Source: Dunaliella salina (lineage: Eukaryota; Chlorophyta; Chlorophyceae; Chlamydomonadales; Dunaliellaceae). Taken from it: a stretch of 23,897 nucleotides of DNA. The stretch covers positions 122,555 through 146,451 of the forward strand of contig MU069514.1 in the NCBI GenBank assembly GCA_002284615.2, written 5' to 3'. The notes under the pieces were generated by a model. The model ran no database searches. It was given only the letters and a program-made list of their open reading frames with translations, and was not told the origin of the DNA. Positions 9,901 to 15,837 of the stretch are shown in pieces. How positions within the stretch are numbered: position 1 is the first letter of the stretch; each line of letters opens with the position of its first letter. Both the position numbers and the translations under genes were made by a program.

Positions 9901-12900
9901 TACAATATTTTTTTGTTTGCATGTGTTCAGACTCTTGAAGAGGTGTGCTAATAGCATTTGCTGGTATGCTGGTCTGTCCATTGCTGCTTAATGTTCCTCC
10001 TTGCTGGCAATTTTGATTTGCAGCACATCGTGTTCGGTATGTCCAAGGATTTCTGTGCCAGCGGTTTGCGTGTCGGAGTGCTGCACACGCGCAATGCCGC
10101 AATAATACAGGTAAATTCTGTTTGCGCGCAATCGAGTAATGCCCGGGCATGTCAGTGCATCTTTTTTCATGCTTTTCAATAAGCCTTCTGTAATATATAT
10201 ACTGCATGCTTGCAACTGTGGAATGTTCTGCAAGCAGGTGCTGACTTGAAGTGCAAGTGAAGGCTTCAATTGAAGAATTCCACCAACTGGCAATGAGACT
10301 TATTGAGAGGCGAGAGAAGAAATGGTGTTCCGGATCTCAGGGCATTGGGAGGTATCAAAAGCTGGAAAGCTAGCTTTTGATGGGCCAAGTTTAATGCACA
10401 TTTTGTTCACTGCATGCCCAACCACCCAATGCAAGAGTCATGCACATTTTGCGCGGACCAAGTATTATTTCGCATATTTTGTTCACTTTATGTATGCCTA
10501 CCCAACAGAATGTGTACACACTGTTTGGTTGTGCTTCTCCTGCAGGCTATGGACAATCTGTCCTACTTCCACTGCTGCCCAGCTTACACCCAGTATGTAG
10601 TCACTCAGGTGAGTCAGGTTCCTGAGGTGGTCCCCGCAGACCGAAATACTCGGCATCTCATTGGGCAGCCTGTGCACCTTCTTATCCCTGCCCACCCGTC
10701 ACAAACTTGCCACTGTTCTCAAGGGATGATGTTTTTGCAGGAAGAAACGTTGGCAATCTATTTGGCATGCACGTCTTTATGATGCTTAATGTATAGTCGG
10801 TACTAATTATAATTAGGTTAGTATGGCAACTGTAATTGCTAGTTTAGCTACAGTCATTCCAGTTGTTGGTAAACCTGTTCTTTCTAACTTATGGGGTGGT
10901 TCAACATTTAAGGCTTCCCTCTAAACAACCTTGCTATATGCTGGGACCGTCTTAAAATATGTATGAACAGGAGTAAAAGCCTCATGGCATTTATTCCTCT
11001 TCTCTTGACTACCTTATCATGAACTTGCCACTGTGTTCAAGGGGGATCATGCTTCTGCAGGACGAAATGTTGGCTTTCTATTTGACATGCAATGGCATCT
11101 GGGAAGAGCCAATGCTCAGTCTCCTCACCTCTTGACTACCTTGTCATGAACTTGCCACTGCGCACAAGAGGAAGGGTGCTCTTGCAGGAGGAAAGATTGG
11201 CTCTCTATTTGGCATGCAATGGCATCTGGGAAGAGCCAATGCTCAGTCTCCTTATCTCTTGACTCCCTTGTCATGAACTTGCCACTGCGCACAAGAGGAA
11301 TGGTGCTTTTTCAGGAGGAAAGGTTGGCTCTCTCTTTGGCATGCAACGGCATCCGGGAAGAGCCAATGCTCAGTCTCCTCATCTCTTGACTCCCTTGTCA
11401 TGAACTCGCCACTGCGCACAAGAGGAATGGTGCTTTTTCAGGAGGAAAGGTTGGCTCTCTATTTGGCATGCAATGGCATCTGGAAAGAGCCTTTGCTCAG
11501 CCTGCTAGGGCTCCTGAAAAAGAAAGAGAGAAGTCTGCACAGGCCAGAGGCCGCGTGCGTTTAGGGAAGGTCCCCTAACTAGCAAGCTAGGAGGGTCCTC
11601 AACAAAAAGGGCTCCTGCCAGGATTTACAGGGCAGGATAGGAGGTGGATTGGGTGGTTTGAGTGTCCTTTTTAAGCCTTCAGGTGTACTTACTTTGCTTC
11701 CGACGAGCTGGACCGAACTTGCGTGCGCTCTGCTGTGCACCAATTCTGCAGGGCGGCTGGTGTCTGCATGGGCTCTGCAGTGCATGAGCTCTGCAGTGCA
11801 GCTGGTGTGCATGCGCTCTGCCGTACGTCAGCTCTGCAGTGTAGCTGGTATCTTCATGCACTCTACAGTGCATGAAATCTGCAGTGTAGCTCGTGTCTGC
11901 ATGTCGTGATGAGGGGCAGGGTCCTCTATTTCTCTGTTTTATGGATTCCAAGGTATCTGGCCTACTTGGTCCAAGCCCAGCAGGCTGGGTATTCATGGCT
12001 GACAGCATGCATGGCTTACCTCGGTAATTTTCAAGCACAATGCAAGCATCAAACATTCAAAAGAATGGATGCAGCAATGCAAACGGAATTGCTGCGCTGA
12101 CGATGATGCATTCACGCGTGCATGTGAATGATGGAAGTTCCAGTGTTGTCTCGGGCCTAGTGTGCCTTGAGCAATGACTGCCTCTTCAGTCAGTGAAGTA
12201 CTGTTGCCTTTGCTTCCAACATTTCCGTCATGTAGCAGAGTTGTCTCCATTGTGCGCGCTTGCCTGCCGAGAGGTAGAAAGAACATAATACCTGCATTGT
12301 TCCTTGAGAAAGCCTTGTCTGTTCATGAGCGCACTTCTCAACTGGCTTTTTCGCACATTTCAGGCACTAGCTGACGATGCTTTCATCGATTCCTTCATAG
12401 CACGCAACAGGCAGCTCCTTAGGAATTCGTACGAGCTGTTGACAGGTGAGTGCATGTGTGTTTGATTGCCTGTATGCCAAAAATGGGCATATCATTAAAT
12501 CCATGACGGAGGTCAGAGAAAAGTTGAAAAAAAAAGTTTTACTCAAAGCAGGTGCGTCTTGCTCATAACGAGCAGGTGTGGTAGCTGTCAACGTAGCGTC
12601 ATTGGCAAGAACCACAAATGTTTTGGCAGCAAGGTATCACCAAACCTGCGGAAACATTGCGATGCTTGCTAGAGGCGCCTAGTGCCACAATTGTTTCATT
12701 GGGTTTTGCCCTCCCAGGCCGTTAGGCTGGTCGGCTTGTGGTTGGTCTCAGCCGGCCAAAAATAAACCCATAAGCTTAGGTGCAAAGTAGAACAGGTTAT
12801 TATGCCAATGCTCAAAAAATGGAAAAGAACCTGTGTACCTTCCTGGTGCAGAGACAGTTGTGTCTCAGACAAATCCTGAAAGAAAGGTCAAAAAAGCATG

Positions 12901-14213
12901 TTCTAGATGCAGTGCAAGACGGTTGTGTCACAGGGTTGTGTGTACATGGCACTCGTGCATGGTGTGCTTGCACACATTTAGACAATCTAAAAGTGTCAAG
13001 GATTGTGTTTTTTGGGCATGGTAGGAGAGAATATACGGAGCACTTGACCAGGCATATTCTTACGCAGGCAAATAAGGAATTCCTGGCCAGTACGTCCCTT
13101 TATGAGCTGCACTGCCTTTTCCAACACATAACTACGTAACCACCCACATAAATGCCATGTTGGGTAACATTGAAAAATATGCACTTGGCAGGGGCCATGG
13201 ACAAGGCGGGCATCCCTTACACACCAGCATGCGCTGCCATGTTTTTGTGGGTAAGCGAGCACTATACATCTTCGTAGGAAAGCAATGAGCAATTTTAATC
13301 CATTGTTGCTTTCAAAGCAGAGCACAATTTAGGTGAGCCTAATACACACATTTTGTCTGCTGTGGCTTATGAAATTGAGCACAGTGGCCTCTGAATCTTG
13401 CACTCCTGTTTGTGTTGTAAAATTCCACATCCCAGCCAGTCGCTCGATGTGCTCCGTTTATAGCCACCATCCTGTCTGATTTGTTTGCCTCACCTTTTGT
13501 TTACTGGAATGCCTTTCTCATGGATTTGCTGCCTGAAACAGGTTCCACTGTAAGTGGAACTCAATTGGTACTCCAGTATGCTGCATATGAACATGAGGAT
13601 GACTTGATGCTGAATGAGAATGTTTCACCAGCAGCCGATCAGCCAGAGTCCCGAGCTGTAGGCCACCCCCCCTGTAAACCCTTGTAAACCCTTGAACATG
13701 AGGAGCTGCCAACTTGCAAATGTGCAAGGATAATGCCTATGTCTCCATGTGTTGTCTTATGTGACGTGTGTTCTTGATCCTTCTTCCCTGCAGATTGATC
13801 TAGGCGCATGGCTTGCCAAGCCAACATGGGAGGAGGAAAACCTGTTGTGGGAAGCAATGATGAACGAAGCGAAGGTTTTGTTCACGCCAGGTGAGCCTAA
13901 GCCTTTAAAACTTGGGTGTCATACACACCAAGAATTTGCTGTGTGTATTGGGATACAACTTCATGTTTCGAGAGGCTTGCAGTGTTGTTCAGGTGGCAGG
14001 TGTAGGTGATTTTGGGTGCCTGGATGTAATGGTGAATTGGTTGGATGAGTATTGATCTTCCTTTCCTCCTCTCCTGCAGGCCAAGCATGCAAGGCTGCAA
14101 GGCCTGGGTTCTTCCGAGTGTGCTGGGCATGGGTTCCACCAGAAGCGTTGCCAATTGCTGTTTCCAGAATAAAGCCGTTGCTTGATGCTCGCAAGGAGAT
14201 GACCGGCAACTAA
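1284..14213 (+). CDS. ACC synthase-like PLP enzyme, spliced gene (5' end outside window)
   Basis: Exons: 1284-1354, 5370-5593 (frame clear from 5439), 6716-6781, 7443-7545, 8072-8095, 10024-10110, 10546-10608, 12364-12445, 13192-13250, 13794-13890, 14080-14213. Exon phases agree from 5439 to the stop: 870 nt, 289 codons plus TAA. Class I/II aminotransferase-fold landmarks appear in order: the VDPANLVIQVGAG segment, TNPNNPCGT (Asn contacting the PLP ring), SDEVY (Asp to the pyridine N, Tyr to its hydroxyl), GMSKDF (Schiff-base Lys), SGLRVG (phosphate-binding Arg) and GFFRVC (substrate-carboxylate Arg). Family members are about 450-490 residues, so roughly 100 N-terminal residues are missing upstream. 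Plant ACC synthases make the ethylene precursor ACC from S-adenosylmethionine. Homologues in animals, algae and non-seed plants often do not and may act as C-S lyases or aminotransferases, so substrate cannot be assigned. A probable one-base frameshift near 5440-5466 leaves open that the gene is damaged. Confidence 0.85.
1361..1590. repeat. Minisatellite directly behind a donor site
   Basis: About 3.5 units of roughly 57 bp alternate a TTTGAGATC(A/G)CCCTC segment with CAAATTCCCAGCTCGCACC. The array starts within a few bases of the donor at 1355. Confidence 0.85.
1591..2009. other. Intron sequence, no supported gene
   Basis: One frame stays open for about 140 codons (1502-1927), but its first third is the minisatellite and the rest resembles no family I know. 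I treat it as chance openness inside the first intron. Confidence 0.5.
2206..2213 (+). repeat. Target-site duplication, left copy of MITE 1
   Basis: ATCTTGAC, identical to 2405-2412. Confidence 0.88.
2214..2404. mobile_element. hAT-like MITE 1 (191 bp, 8-bp target duplication)
   Basis: The left end TAGGGTGCGGGAT and right end ATCCCGCAACTTA are imperfect inverted repeats (11 of 13 positions pair). Direct copies of ATCTTGAC lie immediately outside at 2206-2213 and 2405-2412. The interior is AT-rich and made of interleaved TAATATTAC motifs that can fold. The 8-bp target duplication and a TAGGG start are typical of hAT elements. With no coding capacity, this would be a non-autonomous derivative. 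Confidence 0.88.
2405..2412 (+). repeat. Target-site duplication, right copy of MITE 1
   Basis: ATCTTGAC, identical to 2206-2213. Confidence 0.88.
2486..2821. other. Intron sequence with loosely repeated segments
   Basis: Two passages around 2690-2710 and 2750-2775 share GATGCGCTGG/GATACGCTGG and GCATG-rich text and resemble the edge of the following satellite. No exon is supported. Confidence 0.4.
2822..3735. repeat. 118-bp satellite, eight units
   Basis: The anchor GGCTGATTT (or GGCTGGTTT) occurs at 2830, 2948, 3066, 3183, 3303, 3420, 3538 and 3673, giving steps of 118, 118, 117, 120, 117, 118 and 135 bp. Each unit contains CCGTCCTCATCCCTGGTCCA, an ACCCAGCCTTCATAAATGAT segment and CATTTTGCTGCGCAA. 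Units are clearly diverged, so the array is old. Repeated Met-containing frames on either strand are side effects of the unit. Confidence 0.95.
3736..3911. other. Intron sequence, nothing recognised
   Basis: Unique sequence between the satellite and the (TA)n(GA)n tract, with no exon or repeat I can support. Confidence 0.4.
3912..3990. repeat. (TA)n followed by (GA)n microsatellite
   Basis: Alternating TA runs to 3928 and switches to GA up to 3990, with one AAAG interruption near 3954. A good candidate for length polymorphism. Confidence 0.97.
3995..4087. repeat. 21-bp minisatellite
   Basis: About 4.3 copies of AATTCTAATGCTCCAACACCC, alternating with an ATTATTAATGCTCTAGCACCC version. Since 21 is a multiple of three, one minus frame reads as a seven-residue repeat. 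I do not regard it as a gene. Confidence 0.9.
4088..5089. other. One kilobase of intron with no supported gene
   Basis: Open frames on both strands around 4394-5090 do not resemble known proteins and have no clear exon boundaries. I found no exon here that could supply the family's Asp-Pro-Gly-(Asp/Glu) segment. Confidence 0.45.
5090..5438 (+). repeat. 97-bp tandem array derived from the 5' edge of an exon
   Basis: The anchor GGCTTGCGCA lies at 5135, 5232 and 5328, and again at 5428 inside the exon (steps 97, 96, 100). Units begin TGATGCATGACTTGCGCATT, continue with GGTTCCTTTGAGTCAGTATAA and end near CAATTCAGTCAGCGCATC. The fourth unit aligns with exon bases from about 5370 (CATGACTTGCGCGAGCAACC and onward) but keeps an open frame. 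The first three carry stops such as TAA. The array therefore looks like repeated copies of intron end plus exon start. Confidence 0.85.
5370..5593 (+). CDS. ACS-like gene, exon with NPxNP motif (start uncertain, likely one-base frameshift)
   Basis: From 5439 one frame reads FQLDEHLGNVAGQLEA and later AILLTNPNNPCGT, the PLP-binding Asn loop of the family. It ends ACC AT|GTAGGG. Upstream of 5439 this frame hits TGA at 5409-5411. The neighbouring frame from acceptor CCTAG (5365-5369) reads LREQPFEAVYSGGLRRYGLKH, which resembles the family segment around PYYGGF..RLYAKV just before FQL. The first base T at 5370 also completes the codon left by the exon ending at 1354. The two halves would join if one base had been lost between about 5440 and 5466. 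The alternative is an exon starting at 5439 (acceptor GCGCAG, reading VRAEAHPSIFQL). The 3' part is secure, the 5' limit is not. Confidence 0.75.
5686..5790 (+). repeat. Second copy of an exon 3' edge and its donor
   Basis: Bases about 5565-5640 (end of the exon plus start of the intron) recur about 125 bp downstream. The copy reads CTGCGGACAAACCCC, then AACAACAACCCTTGTGGCAT followed by CATGTAAGGG, and continues with the same GGCGTCACATGTAGCATCAAG text as the original intron start. It has an extra AAC codon (NPNNNPCG). Its potential donor, GTAAGG, is closer to consensus than the GTAGGG used by the first copy. Confidence 0.9.
5781..5965. repeat. Minisatellite of about 57 bp
   Basis: Three to four units of TGTGAGAGGGCTTCAAGTTG plus CTAAATCTGGCGTCTTGAAA, one of them shortened. 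Confidence 0.9.
6005..6090. repeat. Short irregular repeats of GGCATCATGCAAGG
   Basis: The motif GGCATCATGCAAGG or GGCACCATGCGCGG occurs three times in a row, and similar text lies at 5650-5670. Confidence 0.65.
6096..6210. repeat. 18-bp minisatellite
   Basis: Six copies of GCAATAAAAGGTTGTCAT, the first two slightly diverged. The multiple-of-three unit opens frames reading a six-residue repeat. No evidence of expression. Confidence 0.93.
6211..6715. other. Intron sequence, no supported exon
   Basis: Between the 18-bp array and the next exon. A short protein-like passage near 6366-6420 (LDQGRIMIEAANEEVKTAF) ends at a stop and does not belong to the ACS fold. Confidence 0.4.
6716..6781 (+). 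CDS. ACS-like gene, exon before the SDEVY motif
   Basis: The acceptor is GCATGCAG and the donor AG|GTGAGT. Joined to the preceding exon it reads GTIYKPDTVMEIVKWC and then LKNNVHVV. This matches the helix and strand between the NPxNP loop and the catalytic Asp in the family (human homologue: GDIYSPDSL..YNLHVI). Phase 2 at the exit joins a T to give Ser. Confidence 0.9.
6870..6877 (+). repeat. Target-site duplication, left copy of MITE 2
   Basis: CTTATTTG, identical to 6987-6994. Confidence 0.92.
6878..6986. mobile_element. hAT-like MITE 2 (109 bp, 8-bp target duplication)
   Basis: Perfect 13-bp terminal inverted repeats, TAGGGTGCGAGGT at 6878-6890 and its complement at 6974-6986, are flanked by direct CTTATTTG copies at 6870-6877 and 6987-6994. 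The interior is made of TATATACTAG-type motifs and can form a long hairpin. The ends resemble MITE 1 (TAGGGTGCGGGAT), so both probably use the same hAT transposase, for which the window has no gene. It sits in an intron, 96 bp after a donor. Confidence 0.93.
6987..6994 (+). repeat. Target-site duplication, right copy of MITE 2
   Basis: CTTATTTG, identical to 6870-6877. Confidence 0.92.
7072..7442 (+). repeat. 55-bp tandem array ending at a splice acceptor
   Basis: Seven diverged units start near 7072, 7128, 7182, 7237, 7294, 7347 and 7402. Consensus: TGTGGCATTTTGAATGTGTC, then (T/C)GCAGATGCCTCACCCAGTCT, then TGCATGTGCATTAC. Each unit has a GTGTCYGCAG-like stretch. In the last unit this is the true acceptor, GTGTCTGCAG at 7433-7442. 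Confidence 0.88.
7443..7545 (+). CDS. ACS-like gene, exon with SDEVY motif
   Basis: With the AG carried from the previous exon it begins SDEVYANSVFGRDTPEF and continues VSAEVLVRTEASNLPPEY. The Asp and Tyr of SDEVY are the PLP pyridine-nitrogen and hydroxyl partners of the family. The donor is TAT|GTGAGT, phase 0. Donor-like GTGCTGG and GTGAGG inside the exon are not needed for a consistent frame. Confidence 0.92.
7564..7626 (+). mobile_element. LINE-A 3' tail fragment (sense)
   Basis: TGTCTCCTTTTCCTTAATTG followed by ATGTAGGGAGAGTTTCTCTG and CCTA is almost identical to the reverse complement of 19501-19545, then runs into a T-rich tail. It is the 3' end of the LINE family seen at 17225-20137. 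AGTGGT(T)GA appears on both sides (7549 and 7627) as a possible target duplication. Confidence 0.75.
7652..7725 (+). pseudogene. Duplicated 3' half of the SDEVY exon
   Basis: TTAGTGAGTGCTAAGGTGCT, then GGTGTGGACAGAGGTATCCA, then ATCTTCTGCCAGAGCATACC corresponds base for base, with substitutions, to 7488-7545. It reads VSAKVLVWTEVSNLLPEH against VSAEVLVRTEASNLPPEY. The donor TATGTGAGT has become CATACCTGT, so the copy can no longer splice as the original does. The LINE-A tail lies between the two copies. Confidence 0.88.
7740..7800. repeat. Short tandem duplication (GAGGAGAGTTTGG)
   Basis: GATCAGYGAGGAGAGTTTGG occurs twice in succession. Confidence 0.85.
7961..8071 (+). repeat. 34-bp tandem array ending at a splice acceptor
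   Basis: The anchor GATATTGCTT/GATGTTTCTT/GATGTTGCTT lies at 7961, 7995 and 8027, followed by AAWTCTGTTCCTCTCATCTG. At 8065 the fourth unit reads GATGCAG, the true acceptor of the next exon. The pyrimidine-rich unit body would also serve as polypyrimidine tract. Confidence 0.85.
8072..8095 (+). CDS. ACS-like gene, 24-nt microexon
   Basis: Codons VERIPELL lie between GATGCAG and CTG|GTGAGT, phase 0 on both sides. Skipping it would delete eight residues without changing frame. Joined, the product reads ..LPPEYVERIPELLHIVFGMSKDF, equivalent to the family stretch that leads into the catalytic Lys (plant ACS: ..ERVHIVYSLSKDLG). That continuity is why I accept so short an exon. Confidence 0.82.
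8240..8512. repeat. 60-bp minisatellite, five units
   Basis: CTGCAGCTC anchors at 8256, 8314, 8379 and 8437, with a CACAGCTC variant near 8496. Between them lie GCATATGCACTTCCTTTTTG and CACTGTGCTCACATCATG. It opens a long frame of about 120 codons on the + strand, which I treat as a repeat effect. Confidence 0.92.
8513..8780. other. Intron sequence, nothing recognised
   Basis: No exon, repeat or element boundary that I can support. Confidence 0.4.
8781..8850 (-). mobile_element. LINE-A 3' tail fragment (antisense)
   Basis: AGAAAAAAGTGAAAAGAAAA followed by CTGATGTAGGCAGAGGAAAA and TGTCCCTACATC matches the (GAAAA)n-CTGCATAGGCAGAG-CTCTCCCTACATC text at 19474-19530, with substitutions. The arms GATGTAGG and CCTACATC can pair, giving a small stem in the 3' UTR. 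The 5' limit to the right is not clear. Confidence 0.65.
9180..9660 (+). mobile_element. Unclassified dispersed repeat C, copy 1
   Basis: This stretch is homologous to 14440-14870. Shared landmarks in order: GGAGTTTCTCA, a CTCATAA.TAC segment, CACAAGCGCCAC, TTGACCC, TAGCA.TACTT.TTGA, TCTCAATG.AGCA, GGCACTTGCACACT and CTTGAAGAC. A frame of about 115 codons (9232-9582) includes LTIDPGSTLRTFIAILVDVS and KARSILLKMRLWHLHTLAGR. The second copy keeps similar residues (LTLDP.., LLALLLDISM, GARSTLFLARLRHLHTL), so the ancestor probably encoded protein. I cannot place the family. It lies in the intron before the PLP-lysine exon. Confidence 0.7.
9661..10023. other. 3' part of the intron before the PLP-lysine exon
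   Basis: A frame from the repeat runs on to 9827, reading SNLKTYDASCSWSKGAAAA and then Cys-rich text. It may be more of dispersed repeat C. The last 150 bp are ordinary T-rich intron end, TTTTGATTTGCAG. Confidence 0.45.
10024..10110 (+). CDS. ACS-like gene, exon with PLP lysine
   Basis: It reads HIVFGMSKDFCASGLRVGVL then HTRNAAIIQ between TTTGCAG and CAG|GTAAAT, phase 0. The codon AAG at 10045-10047 is the expected Schiff-base Lys of the SxSKD..(L/I/F)RVG signature, and the Arg of GLRVG is the phosphate ligand. Plant ACS has SLSKDLGLPGFRVG. The Cys-Ala-Ser in place of Gly-Leu-Pro resembles animal and algal ACS-like proteins (GTSKDFGISGFRFG) more than true plant ACS. Confidence 0.95.
10391..10510. 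repeat. Diverged duplicate segment in intron
   Basis: TGCACATTTTGTTCACTGCA near 10394, CATGCACATTTTGCG near 10439 and CGCATATTTTGTTCACTTTA near 10471 are related, followed by TGCC(C/T)A(A/C)CC(A/C)A text in two of them. Confidence 0.65.
10546..10608 (+). CDS. ACS-like gene, exon after the PLP site
   Basis: It reads AMDNLSYFHCCPAYTQYVVT plus Q between TCCTGCAG and CAG|GTGAGT, phase 0. It corresponds to the family helix that begins the small domain (plant ACS: ARKMSSFGLVSSQTQHLLA; human: AVSAFGYLHSISGITQHKL). Confidence 0.9.
10609..10997. other. Intron with one diverged 127-bp-type unit
   Basis: 10700-10790 is a diverged member of the array that follows (AACTTGCCACTG at 10704, TTTTTGCAGGAAGAAACGTT at 10733). 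Beyond it lies AT-rich text with the 14-nt palindrome CTAATTATAATTAG near 10803. I did not find flanking duplications that would make this an element. Confidence 0.6.
10998..11508. repeat. 127-bp tandem array, four units
   Basis: AACTTGCCACTG (once AACTCGCCACTG) starts at 11022, 11149, 11276 and 11403, exactly 127 bp apart. Each unit has an acceptor-like CTTGCAG or TTTTTCAG, then GAGGAAAGRTTGGCTCTCTA and TTTGGCATGCAATGG. After the acceptor-like AG an open stretch reads EERLALYLACNGIWEEP. It lacks a donor and has no counterpart in the ACS fold. The last three units are very similar, so the expansion is recent. Confidence 0.95.
11509..11700. other. Intron sequence, nothing recognised
   Basis: No exon or repeat unit I can support. 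Confidence 0.4.
11701..11905. repeat. 44-bp minisatellite
   Basis: GCTGG/GCTCG anchors at 11706, 11756, 11801, 11844 and 11889. Units are rich in CTCTGCAGTGCATG and TGTGCATGCGCTCTG and contain many PstI-like CTGCAG hexamers. Confidence 0.9.
11906..12363. other. Intron sequence, nothing recognised
   Basis: Up to the acceptor GCACATTTCAG. Open frames on either strand here look like chance. Confidence 0.4.
12364..12445 (+). CDS. ACS-like gene, small-domain exon 1
   Basis: It reads ALADDAFIDSFIARNRQLLR then NSYELLT. The donor is ACAG|GTGAGT and the exit phase 1 forms Gly with the next exon. It aligns with the family helix ML(S/T)D(D/E)xFxxxFIxxNRxRL that follows the PLP domain. Confidence 0.92.
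12446..13191. other. Intron, no further features
   Basis: 746 bp between well supported exons, with no arrays or element ends that I can support. Confidence 0.6.
13192..13250 (+). CDS. ACS-like gene, small-domain exon 2
   Basis: With one base from the previous exon it reads GAMDKAGIPYTPACAAMFLW between CTTGGCAG and TGG|GTAAGC. It corresponds to family text L...GI.....NAGLF.WxDLR. In plant ACS the AGLF residues line the active-site entrance. Here they are AAMF. Confidence 0.9.
13251..13793. other. Intron with a CCCTTGTAAA micro-repeat
   Basis: CCCTGTAAACCCTTGTAAACCCTTGAAC near 13670 is a 10-11 bp unit repeated about 2.5 times. Nothing else is supported in this 543-bp intron. Confidence 0.6.
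13794..13890 (+). CDS. ACS-like gene, small-domain exon 3
   Basis: It reads IDLGAWLAKPTWEEENLLWE then AMMNEAKVLFTP, with Gly completed by the next exon. This is the family stretch (plant ACS: LDLRHLL....FEAE..LW..I....KLNVSPG) ending in the SPG/TPG turn. The acceptor is TTCCCTGCAG and the donor CCAG|GTGAGC. Confidence 0.93.
14080..14213 (+). CDS. ACS-like gene, terminal exon
   Basis: It reads QACKAARPGFFRVCWAWVPP then EALPIAVSRIKPLLDARKEM and TGN, stop TAA at 14211-14213. The Arg of GFFRVC is the conserved carboxylate-binding Arg (plant ACS: PGWFRVCFAN). No C-terminal tail with the phosphorylation sites of type 1 plant ACS follows; the protein stops soon after the last helix. Confidence 0.95.
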
Positions 14214-14264
14214 AAGCAAGTGTGCTTCAGCCTTGCAGGGTCACAGTAATTCCCAAGGTCTGCT

Positions 14265-14315
14265 ATTTGAGTTGTGTCCTTGAGGCATAAGAGTTGTGTC
14301 TTTGAGGCAAGAGTG
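14265..14315. repeat. Short tandem duplication in the 3' flank
   Basis: GAGTTGTGTCCTTGAGGCA and AGAGTTGTGTCTTTGAGGCA lie side by side just behind the stop codon of gene 1. Confidence 0.85.
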
Positions 14316-14439
14316 GTGAAGGAACCCCACAGCTTCTTGAGCCTGCATGTCTCCTTTTCCTTAGACGGTGTAGAGTGTGTTAACAAAACCGCATTTTTAT
14401 GAGCCGCAGCCAAAAGCTTACAGCACCAGAATCTTAGGA

Positions 14440-14870
14440 CCAAGACTACGGCAGCGCTCTAGAGAGAGCTTCCAGTGGTTCGCGTGCTTGGAGTTTCTCA
14501 ACGCAAATGGACCTCATAACTACAAAAGCTCTGTAAACTCACAAGCGCCACAGCAAATGTAACACTTGACCCCAGTCGCACCTCGTGCACTAATCTTTTA
14601 GCATTACTTCTTGATATCTCAATGGAGCACCCAACAAGATACAAGAGCACCTTCGTTATGACCTGGATGTGGACCAAAAACTCCACTCCAACGAGTAAGA
14701 TCGAGACCAAAGGTCTAAACAATAAATCAGGGGCCAGGAGCACCCTCTTCCTGGCAAGACTGAGGCACTTGCACACTCTGGTAAGATGCAAGCAAGAACA
14801 GACAAGCACTTGAAGACACGTAATACCAGTTACTCCTGGAACAAAGGCAGCACCAGCGGCTCCCTCCAGG
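14440..14870 (+). mobile_element. Unclassified dispersed repeat C, copy 2
   Basis: Diverged second copy of 9180-9660, same strand. It retains GGAGTTTCTCAACGCAAATG, ACAAGCGCCACAGCAAATGT and GGCACTTGCACACTCTGGTA. Its frame (about 14551-14812) reads LLALLLDISMEHPTRYKSTF and ARSTLFLARLRHLHTLVRCK. Together the copies suggest a protein-coding parent element of unknown family. It starts about 230 bp beyond the gene 1 stop. Confidence 0.7.
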
Positions 14871-15039
14871 ATTTTCTGTCACCACCAATTGGACATTGCG
14901 AACGTCTCTTTAAAAAATGCGGCACCATCCATATAGAACTAAAAACCAGCGGACGCTCTCGTAATCAGAAACAATGGTTCCTGACTACCGTTATAAAACA
15001 CTCCGTGAATCAACAGAAAGGCTGGCTCCCCCCTCCAAA

Positions 15040-15835
15040 TCGGACCATCTTGCATGCAGGATTTGAGGAGCAGAATCACTTGACAGAGGGTCCCAACCCA
15101 TGCGTGAAACTTTGAACACTTATAACTTTGCACAGAACCCTAGTGACAGGACAAAGAGCAGTGCGTTGGAAAGTGATTTATTTAGCATTACTTTTCATCC
15201 TGTAAACAGGGTTCTTTGGTGATCTATGCCAGATCACAGGATGGCAGGAGGTCTGAGAAAATCTCGGAATTTTGATCCCAGATTTTATTTTTGGGCCTAA
15301 ACATGATGTTATAATGATGTTAAATTGGAACAATGTGAAAAAAAGCTCAAGGGTAGTGCTTTATGAGTAAAAACAGAGATGAGTGCTTAGAGGTCCACCT
15401 ACCCCCAACACATTCTCGCCCACCCTGACCCAGCTAAACCACCAGTTGACTCCGTTTCTTTTGTAATGGTGCCTGCTATATCACTGCAACACACCTGAGG
15501 GTAAATTTGCCAAAATGGGTTAGGTTGGAATATTCCCATTTTTGGCCCTTATTTCCCTTTCTAAGCACCCTCATACACCAAGCTGATTTCCCCACAACTT
15601 TTTTTGCAGGGTTGTGTTTCTACAACCGTAGGACATGACTGGGAAAAAAAATTGGGAAGGGGAAGGCCGGGGAGGCTCAGAAAAGTTTTCTAGCACAGAC
15701 CCCCCGGTTCTTGGGAGCCCTCCCATCACTTTATGACGAACCTAATACCCAGATGATGTAATCAGAACTCTACTTCCTCAAACCTCCATATTGGGCCATC
15801 TTGGATTCAGGATTTGAGATGCAGAATCGCTCTAG
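15040..15835. other. Sequence bounded by two related 35-bp segments
   Basis: CCATCTTGCATGCAGGATTT near 15046 and CCATCTTGGATTCAGGATTT near 15798, each followed by GAG-(A/T)GCAGAATC, recur in direct orientation about 750 bp apart. The pair may be leftovers of a repeat, but I see no terminal repeat structure. The sequence between them has no supported gene. Confidence 0.5.
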
Positions 15836-15837
15836 AA

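Noticed and set aside
10800..10825. Palindrome CTAATTATAATTAG as a mobile-element end or operator
   Set aside because: AT-only palindromes are common in intron DNA, and no matching ends or target duplication were found.
15040..15835. LTR retrotransposon bounded by the two related 35-bp segments
   Set aside because: Segments are short and diverged, with no TG..CA ends, primer site, polypurine tract or coding content between them.
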